DNA of 64,000 nt from Hesperophylax magnus (Eukaryota > Arthropoda > Insecta > Trichoptera > Limnephilidae), in NCBI GenBank assembly GCA_026573805.1, contig JAIUSX010000002.1, forward strand, positions 23,534,001-23,598,000, written 5' to 3'. The position numbers were made by a program, and so were the translations under genes. Of the stretch, positions 57,300 to 64,000 are shown one piece after another (the stretch's first letter is position 1; each line of letters begins with the position of its first letter). The notes beneath the pieces are model-generated. The model saw only the letters and a program-made list of their open reading frames with translations, was not told the origin of the DNA and ran no database searches.

Positions 57300-58769
57300 G
57301 TACTTTTTGGTTAGCACGCGCTCTGTCTCTCTTGCGCTTGCCGGACATAGTATATCACTATCCCTTGAATGTTATAATTATGTGGATATTTTTATTACAT
57401 TATGTTATTTGGATCCTTGCGGGGAGGACCTGTTGTGGGAAATGCCGAACATTTCTTGATTATCCAACCATATTGAAAAATAATAACAACAATTGAGAGA
57501 GTGTACTGTGATTTCGTGTTTTTAGGGACAAATTTTCATACAAATTTCTATTCGTAAAGCTTTAATAAAAGAGAAAATCTGAAAATGGCTAGATCATAAA
57601 AAAATTTTAGAACACCATTGGCAACTCTGGTCAATTATAACCTCAAATTTGATACTATTAATGGTTCTGAAAAGGGTGTTGCCATAGTATTTGAAAAAAA
57701 TCGTTGTATTCTACATTTTCAATGGACTGTGGGAAAGGAGGAATCTCGTATTTTCTCCCTGATTGTAGTAATTGGTTGTTGAAACAACTGACACCTGGAG
57801 CCTGAACTCCCCTACAAAAGCGTTGGTCACACGAACGTTTTGGTCGCAAATAAAAACTGGCGTATTTTAAATCGTCACAGAAAATTATTCATTCGTCAAA
57901 TTAAATTGAAAATTCCGTTATTACAGTATTTTTTTGACAATACAAAAGTGTGAAAATTCCTGCTAAATAATAATGATGTACAGGGTATCCGGGGGTAAAG
58001 TACACTACCTTCGGAAGGTCTTCTACATGATGGTAGAAGTAAAAGAGTTAAATTTTGTTTTTTTTCCACAAAAAAACTTTTTTACAAAACTACAAAAAAA
58101 ACTCTCGGATACTTATATAGTTCTAATAAAAGGTCGCCGGTGTTAAAATGTAGCCTTTCACGATGATTTCAAACAATATATTATTAATAGAATTAAGATT
58201 GTATTTCGTTCGTATGAATGAATGGTCTACCATTTATATTTACGTGATGGATTATATTTATGCAAGTACATTATTTTATCAACTGGGCGTTCTTGCAATT
58301 ATCTTTGATGAACACGATGTAGCATTCCTGAATGGGTCGAGAAAACAAACTTCAAGGAAATCTGAGTATAATATATTCTGCTTGTGAATAGAAATGAATT
58401 GAGTGCAAGAACTGTTTGTCTGAAGCAGCAAACACATCGCTCACGGTGTGCTCTGGTGCTTGAAACATGCACAGAATTTTCTGTGTTCATTTTATAGGCC
58501 AACGCAACTATTTTCAGTCCGCAAAGTCATTTCTATCATGAGCAATGTAGCTTTGAAATAACCCTTTAAAAGTAAAAAAACGTATTGTGGCCAATATCAT
58601 TTAATTTGTTCCGCAACATTAGGTCTGAATTTTAGGCTAGCCGAAAATGGAATTCAATCCAACATTTTGGGTATTGAAATAAAAATTTAATGGAAAAACT
58701 CCTTTAGATAATTTTTTTCACTATAATACATCTATTTTTAATTGTCCAAATTAAATCTTAAAAAAAATC
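57300..58769. other. no gene recognised
   Basis: Near 57983 the words TACAGGGTATCCGGGGGTAAA look like one end of a DNA element, but the other end was not found. Open frames at 57658-57849 and 58163-58387 show no motif. Confidence 0.4.
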
Positions 58770-58905
58770 TTTTTTTTGGTTTGACTCAGGATTGAACCAT
58801 CCTACCCATGAATTGGTGTCGAAAACTCTTCAAACCTCGCCAAATGCTGATCAGGTGGGACTGACATTTATTTCGTACATTAACTGCTCTAATGTCATCC
58901 AACTT
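58770..58905 (-). repeat. SINE-like copy with a Pol III B-box (copy 1)
   Basis: On the minus strand it starts GGATGACATTAGAGCAGTTA, passes ACGAAATAAATGTCAGTC and ends near the perfect B-box GGTTCAATCC (58798-58789). A second copy in the same orientation fills the end of the window (63868-64000). Confidence 0.6.
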
Positions 58906-59312
58906 CAGAAAAATGCATGTATGACAGCTTATGTATACGTGATTACCACCAAAAGTTAATTGAATATATTCTCATCGACAACGAGTCAATCTGCCGAGTT
59001 TCAGCACGATCTGATGTCGGAAAGTGGATTAATTTCTGCTTTCAAGATTTGCATTAATTATTTCCCGAAAATAAAGTGATATTAAAATGGATGTAAGTAC
59101 CTATTAATACCGATACTTAGTTTTCCCCTTGTATTTTAATGTATGTATTAAATTATTTCACTTGAAGTACGATAAAATATGACTTATTTCCCCAGCAAAG
59201 ACATGTCCATAATACAGTTCTATCAACTTATCTCTTCAGTGTCTCCAGCGTATTCCATATTGAACATAACCCAACTTCAAAATTATATTCACAGAACTGA
59301 GCAACTAAACTT
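58906..59312. other. no gene recognised
   Basis: AT-rich sequence between the SINE-like copy and the 5'-truncated LINE. Confidence 0.45.
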
Positions 59313-60793
59313 AAGAACTAGTGACCTCCTACTTAGAAGACAATAAAAAATTATCAAAAACTCAGTATGGATTTAGGGAGAACTTAAGTACTAGTGACGC
59401 CATAGAAAAAATTACCGATATGATCACTAAAAGTTTAGACAGTGGAGAAAAAACTTTGGCAATCTTCATAGACTTACAAAAGGCTTTTGACACAATAGAT
59501 CACAAAATACTTTTTTCAAAACTTTCAAAAATTGGTATGTCATGTACAACACTAAACTTACTAAAAAGCTATATGACGGAGCGTACACAGAGCGTCCAAA
59601 TTAATAAGAGAAAAAGCAAACCTCTCCTAATCAACCATGGAGTACCACAAGGAAGCGTACTAGGTCCGATATTATTTTTAATATACATTAATGATATCTG
59701 TAACCTAGAAACAAGAGGAAAAATCATTAGTTTTGCTGATGACACAGTAATTTTATTTAAAGAAAAAGATTGGATAAATACCTACAAAGAAGCTGAACAC
59801 GGACTTGGTCTCCTGCAAAACTGGCTTAAAAGAAACTCCCTGACGCTTAATGTCAATAAAACAAAATATCTGACATTTTCTAAAACAGCCAGAGGGCAGC
59901 CGTCAGAGGACCTTAATCTCAAATTACATTCATGCCAAGGAATTTATCAAAAAAATCAAGGCTTATCATGCCTCTGTCCCACTATAGCACACTCCAAAAG
60001 CATCAAATATCTTGGAATTGAAATTGATGATAATCTCCGTTGGAACTCACATATAGATGTAATTACAAAAAAACTAACCAGATACATATACTTATTTAGA
60101 AACATTCGCAATATCCTCAATATAAACGATATTAAAAAAGTATACTATGCTTTGTGTCAATCACAAATAGAGTACGGAATAACTGGATGGGGGTCTGCCT
60201 TGAGCACTCACACAGAGCGGCTCAATATAGCACAAAAAGGAGTATTAAAGACTATACTGAAAGTTCCGCTTAGAACTCCGACAGAAGAAATATTCAAAAA
60301 CTTCAATGTTTACAATGTACAGAAACTATATTCAAAAAATATTTTATTTAAACTGAAAAAAAAACATATCCGAATACTCCACTGCCCAACATAAATACAC
60401 AACCAGGGCAAAAAGCGAAAATATCCTGATTACTCCCAGTTTGAACACATCCTTTGGACAGAGAAATAATAAATTCCATGCTATAAAATTGTTCAATGCT
60501 CTACCAAATGAAACCAAAAAAATAAACGAAATGAGTATATTTAAAACAAAAGTCAAAACATGGCTTAGAGATCAAAGTAATAATCAACTTACAAACATTA
60601 TGAAGACAATGTAAAGACAATTCAAAACTAAATACACAAATTTAAGAAAAACTACAGGCCGCCTCAGAACAGGAAACCCTAGTGAGGAGGACTGTGAAAA
60701 AAATACAAAAAATATACTTATATTATACTTTAAACCTACATAATGTACAAATTTTGCTATTGATATTAATAAAAAAAAAAAAAAAAAAAAAAA
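59313..60793 (+). mobile_element. 5'-truncated LINE with intact reverse-transcriptase core
   Basis: An open frame 59321-60394 encodes 357 residues: KTQYGFRENLSTSDAIEK, motif A AIFIDLQKAFDTIDH, motif B GVPQGSVLGPILFLIYIND, motif C ISFADDTVILF, then NVNKTKYLTF and KYLGIEIDDNLRWNSHI, and the C-terminal part QSQIEYGITGWGS. The final 70 residues follow in another frame (FHAIKLFNALPNETKKINEM), so there is one frameshift near 60390. It begins after the endonuclease and finger regions, which are missing. A poly(A) run of about 23 bases ends the insertion at 60771-60793. Active-site FADD is intact. Jockey/CR1-group by motif style. The element is young but dead. Confidence 0.9.
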
Positions 60794-61202
60794 CTTCCGA
60801 GAAAGCAACAATTACTTACTCATATATATTCAAATAATACCCATTATTATTCTGCTGATTTTGTATATTTTAAAAAGGGTATTTTAGTTGTCTGTTTTTA
60901 ACCGGAAAATGTTTAAAAAACCATTAAAATAAAGCCCGTTTATACAAACGTTTCAATAAAAAAATTCTTAGAAAACATTGAGTATGCAGAATAAGCAGAA
61001 AAACACTCAAAGAAATCGCTAAAGATAGTTTCCCTGTAAATAGTTATCAAATTTAAATGTAAATTTGTAGTAATGGCGCCGAACTGTAACCATTTCCATT
61101 TTCAATCAATTCTCATCGATCTAATCGGAGGTAAATATAATGTGAGCCATTTTACATGCTTTCGTGATAAGCGCAACCGTTAGGTAATTTATTGTTGATA
61201 GC
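60794..61202. other. no gene recognised
   Basis: AT-rich sequence after the LINE poly(A) run. Confidence 0.5.
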
Positions 61203-61253
61203 TGGGCTAACAGGGCTAACAGGTCTAACAGGTTTAACAGGTCTAACAGGTTT
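61203..61253. repeat. 10-bp tandem repeat, about five units
   Basis: Units of AACAGG(T/G)(C/T)T: GGGCTAACAGGGCTAACAGG continues with TCTAACAGGTTTAACAGG. The variants alternate. Confidence 0.9.
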
Positions 61254-61278
61254 AATAAATTAAAATACACAATATTAT

Positions 61279-61536
61279 ACGGGGTGTTAAGGGACATACT
61301 TCAACCAGTGATTCCTGACAATATTTAGATTAAAGTACGTTAATTAATTAATAATTTTTTGTTTTCCGGTGAAATTTTTTAGACATTTTTTTTAAAAATA
61401 GAAAATCAGTATTAATTGGACAGCTATGGTCGATTTAAGGGGTTGGGAGGTCACCGCAGACCAAATTTTCACTTCCATTTTTTACTCCAAATAATGTCAA
61501 GAATCACTGATTAAAGTAAGTCAAGTACGTCCCTGT
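61279..61536. mobile_element. MITE-like element, about 258 bp
   Basis: The left end ACGGGGTGTTAAGGGACATA, then CTTCAACCAGTGATTCCTGA, is matched by the inverted right end (ACAGGGACGTACTT, ATCAGTGATTCTTGAC). The left part is shared with 34286-34370. TA lies at both borders. No coding content. Confidence 0.65.
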
Positions 61537-61549
61537 ATATGTATATTCT

Positions 61550-62400
61550 TTAGATTTTCAATTAACAATTTTTTTTACACTGGCTACACACGAGGCTCCG
61601 AGGAAAATAATTCCCCTCGGGGTCTATGTCATCTTTTGGAATGCTGCTTAGAGCTAATGTAAAAAAGGAGAGGAAGTTCTGAGAAGGAAAATGGTTTCCC
61701 AGGGTGGTGGTACCCATACCCGCCTCCCAAATGTTGTTTGTTACAATTCATTATATAGGTACCTTGTATCTACGTAGTCATCTCACGAAATAATAACGTT
61801 TTTTTTTAATTTTAGGTAGGTACCTACTTGAGCCTTTGGAGATTGTAATCTGTATAGTTTCCTAACAATAATCCTAATTAAGTAATGGGTGAATTACGCC
61901 TGCCAAGCAATTTATTGGAAAGTAGAGGTGATCACATGTAGAAGAGTTCATTGAGTTTATTTTTAATTGTTAAATTTGCTAACTGTTAGCATGCTTTTGA
62001 AAACGAGAAAAATTAAGAGAGTTTTACAACAACAAACGTTGCACTATCCTAAAAAATTCAAATTAGGAATTTTTTCCCTGACTGACTCGGCTAATCGCAC
62101 TGGCAGAGTGGAGACAAAACCTCCTAAATCAAAAGGTCGGGTCACTCATTAAAAGTTTCCTCCTAACTTGTAGGGTATTTTTCAAAAAAATTCGTTTTTT
62201 TTTTTTTCTATGTATTCTTATTTATTGAAACATCTCAAAATGCAATAGTTAATTAAAAAAAAAAACAAAAACATTTTTTGGAGGTTCCAATACAAGTTAG
62301 GAGGCTGATTTAATTCAGTGTCCCGGCCTTGTGATCTAGGAGGTTTTGGTGAAGAGCGAGTGAAGCGCCGAGTTAAGTATGCAGGTGGAGGGTATTTACT
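61550..62400. other. no gene recognised
   Basis: An open frame at 61967-62152 has no motif. Runs of T and A near 62190-62270 are simple sequence. Confidence 0.4.
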
Positions 62401-62403
62401 CGA

Positions 62404-62523
62404 CCGAGTACTGACTGTACTGACACCTTCTTTCCACTGTCTTGTCTGAATCACTTGCCCGCCACTAGGCCGAGTACTGACTGTACTGACACCTTCTTTC
62501 CACTGTCTTGTCTGAATCACTTG
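62404..62523. repeat. 66-bp direct tandem duplication
   Basis: CCGAGTACTGACTGTACTGA and the following 34 bases occur at 62404 and again, without change, at 62470. The overlapping open frame on the minus strand is a by-product. Confidence 0.95.
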
Positions 62524-62576
62524 ATATATCTGCAATTACTATGGAATCGCCTGCAAATCATATACTATAATAATAA

Positions 62577-63171
62577 TAATAATATTTGGATGATTTGCAT
62601 AGCGCCGTTTTTGTGCAAAATTACCTCAGGGGCGCTGTACAAATTTATAATACATTTATACAATGATCTATGTTATTACTAACTATTTATGGAGATAATA
62701 TACAGTACAATACTTACCTGGTAGGTCACTTGAGATTAACACTTAATTAACATTAACTAATTGTTTATTAGCGAAATTTAGATACAGGATTTAGGACATA
62801 ATTGAAAAATTGGATGTAACTGGACTTTCTCTCAGGAATGGTATATTTATATTAATTTTATATTTAATTTTATTTAACAGTTTAAAAAGGTATGTTTTTA
62901 GTTTAGACCTGAATTCTGTTGGACTTGTTATAGATCTTAGTTCCGGAGGGAGTTTATTCCAAGCCTTCGGTCCAGATACTCCGAAAGCGCGATCACCAAA
63001 CTTAGTATTTGGCTTGTGCATAGGTTCTATCAGTCTGCCTACAGCTGATGATGTTGCTGATCTAAGAGTTGACTGCCTCATACCAGTGTTTTCCGGGACG
63101 CATAGTTCAGAGATGTAGGATGGGGCCATTTCATTGATGGATTTAAACACCATCCAGCACTTAAACAGCAT
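62577..63171 (-). mobile_element. LINE 3' end: C-terminal coding part, 3' UTR and tail
   Basis: On the minus strand from 63171: FKSINEMAPSYISELC, RQSTLRSATSSAVGRLIEPM, FGVSGPKAWNKLPPELR and PTEFRSKLKTYLF. Then come about 200 bases of 3' UTR and the shared tail (GTACAGCGCCCC, CACAAAAACGGCGCT, CAAATCATCCAAAT) with (ATT)n at 62560-62580. It is the same family as 27963-28260. Reverse transcriptase is missing, as in a strongly 5'-truncated insertion. Confidence 0.82.
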
Positions 63172-63867
63172 TTAAACACTATTGACATCCAGTTTTCTTC
63201 TGATAGTATTATTGATTTAGTTAGATTTAAAAACATTTTTGGATTTACATAATTATTTACTTTAATCTGTTATCCATGGTTGCTTCTTATCCGCAGAGAA
63301 AAATGAATATTGCTAATTTGAAGCTAATTAAGTAAGTTTTCTCTGAGTGGTACATTCATATCCACTAGGTTATTAATTTTTAATTAAAGTTACATAGTTT
63401 ATAGGCTAATGTGAACAACAATTTGATACTTTTTTATACAATTGATTTGGATGATATTGGCAGATCATCTATTTTTATTTCACTTACTTAAATTCCATGT
63501 TACCTACGTTTCGTAAACTCTTATGTTTCATGTTACCTATATTTTTTAAACCAATGCATTGTTAAATATTATACTCGTATTTTGTGTAACTGTATATTCT
63601 TATATATTTTGAAAACTCTTTATTTTTATTGTATTTAAAAAATGCATTGTATAACATGCATTTCATTAAAACGCCCTATGGGCGTTTAAATGAAATAAAT
63701 AAATAAATTATTCAAGTGTTTCCAAATTATCTACGTTATTATACATACTTTCAAAATGTAAGTCACATAATTAACATTTTGATTTATTTATATTATTAAT
63801 ATGCATTATCCATAAACACGATGAAGATCAAAAAATCAACCAGTAAAAAACAAAGTTTTTAACTATT
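63172..63867. other. AT-rich sequence; LINE/SINE 3' end at 63671-63710
   Basis: At 63671 a stem-loop (AAAACGCCCTATGGGCGTTT) is followed by (AAAT)n on the + strand, the same kind of 3' end as at 19970 on the minus strand. No coding part was recognised upstream of it. Confidence 0.45.
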
Positions 63868-64000
63868 GTATTATTTTTTGCCTTCTGAGGATTGAACCTT
63901 TCTCCCCAAGGACTGGAGTTAACCGTTAAAAACTGACTCAAATCCCATTCGAGTAAGACCAACATTTATTTCGTATATAAACTGCTGCAATGTCATCCAA
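63868..64000 (-). repeat. SINE-like copy with a Pol III B-box (copy 2)
   Basis: On the minus strand it begins TTGGATGACATTGCAGCAGT at the window end, continues ACGAAATAAATGTTGGTC and has the same B-box GGTTCAATCC at 63898-63889. The copies differ by substitutions and small gaps in the middle. Confidence 0.6.

Noticed and set aside
1..64000. CRISPR arrays, prokaryotic operons, riboswitches or an integrated virus
   Set aside because: The regular arrays have adjacent units without unique spacers, the genes have introns, and all reverse-transcriptase signals fit LINEs. No viral structural or polymerase gene was recognised.

Overview
The window is a stretch of AT-rich, repeat-rich animal nuclear DNA, most probably insect. 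The evidence is multi-exon genes with GT-AG introns, AATAAA poly(A) signals, many arthropod-type LINE, Tc1/mariner, hAT, pogo and Harbinger relics, short TTAGG-like runs and frequent GGTAGGTACCTA-type words. The order of insect (Lepidoptera or Hemiptera would fit) is a guess. No bacterial operon, phage or CRISPR structure is present.

Two conserved host genes, both on the + strand, can be rebuilt exon by exon. NUP42 (nucleoporin 42, Gle1 partner) occupies 16018-18973 in three exons, about 399 residues. FAF2/UBXD8 (ubiquitin and p97 adaptor of the ER and lipid droplets) occupies 24641-38510 in seven exons, about 442 residues. A third intact coding unit, 11811-13501, is a two-exon IS630/Tc1/mariner-type transposase of about 452 residues with an unusually long second catalytic spacing.

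Left part (1-16 kb): a 56-bp satellite, a 1.2-kb pogo/Tigger-like element, an unrecognised minus-strand unit with a triplicated exon (6806-7489), MITEs, a Harbinger fragment and the transposase. Middle (16-39 kb): NUP42 and FAF2. The FAF2 introns hold LINE ends, a DUF7869-like relic, two pogo/Tigger-like elements and two minisatellites. One of these minisatellites repeats the exon-6 splice donor. Right part (39-64 kb): no host gene recognised. It holds a minisatellite with a near-perfect foldback, two large LINEs lying tail to tail (about 40.6-42.9 kb on + and 43.0-47.9 kb on -), several 3'-end LINE fragments, a tRNA-like segment inside a repeat, a 46-bp array with higher-order structure, a 5'-truncated LINE (59.3-60.8 kb) and two SINE-like copies.

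NUP42 works at the nuclear pore in mRNA export and FAF2 in ER-associated degradation. They are merely neighbours here, with nothing to suggest co-regulation. All identifications come from reading the sequence and recalling families. No database search was run.
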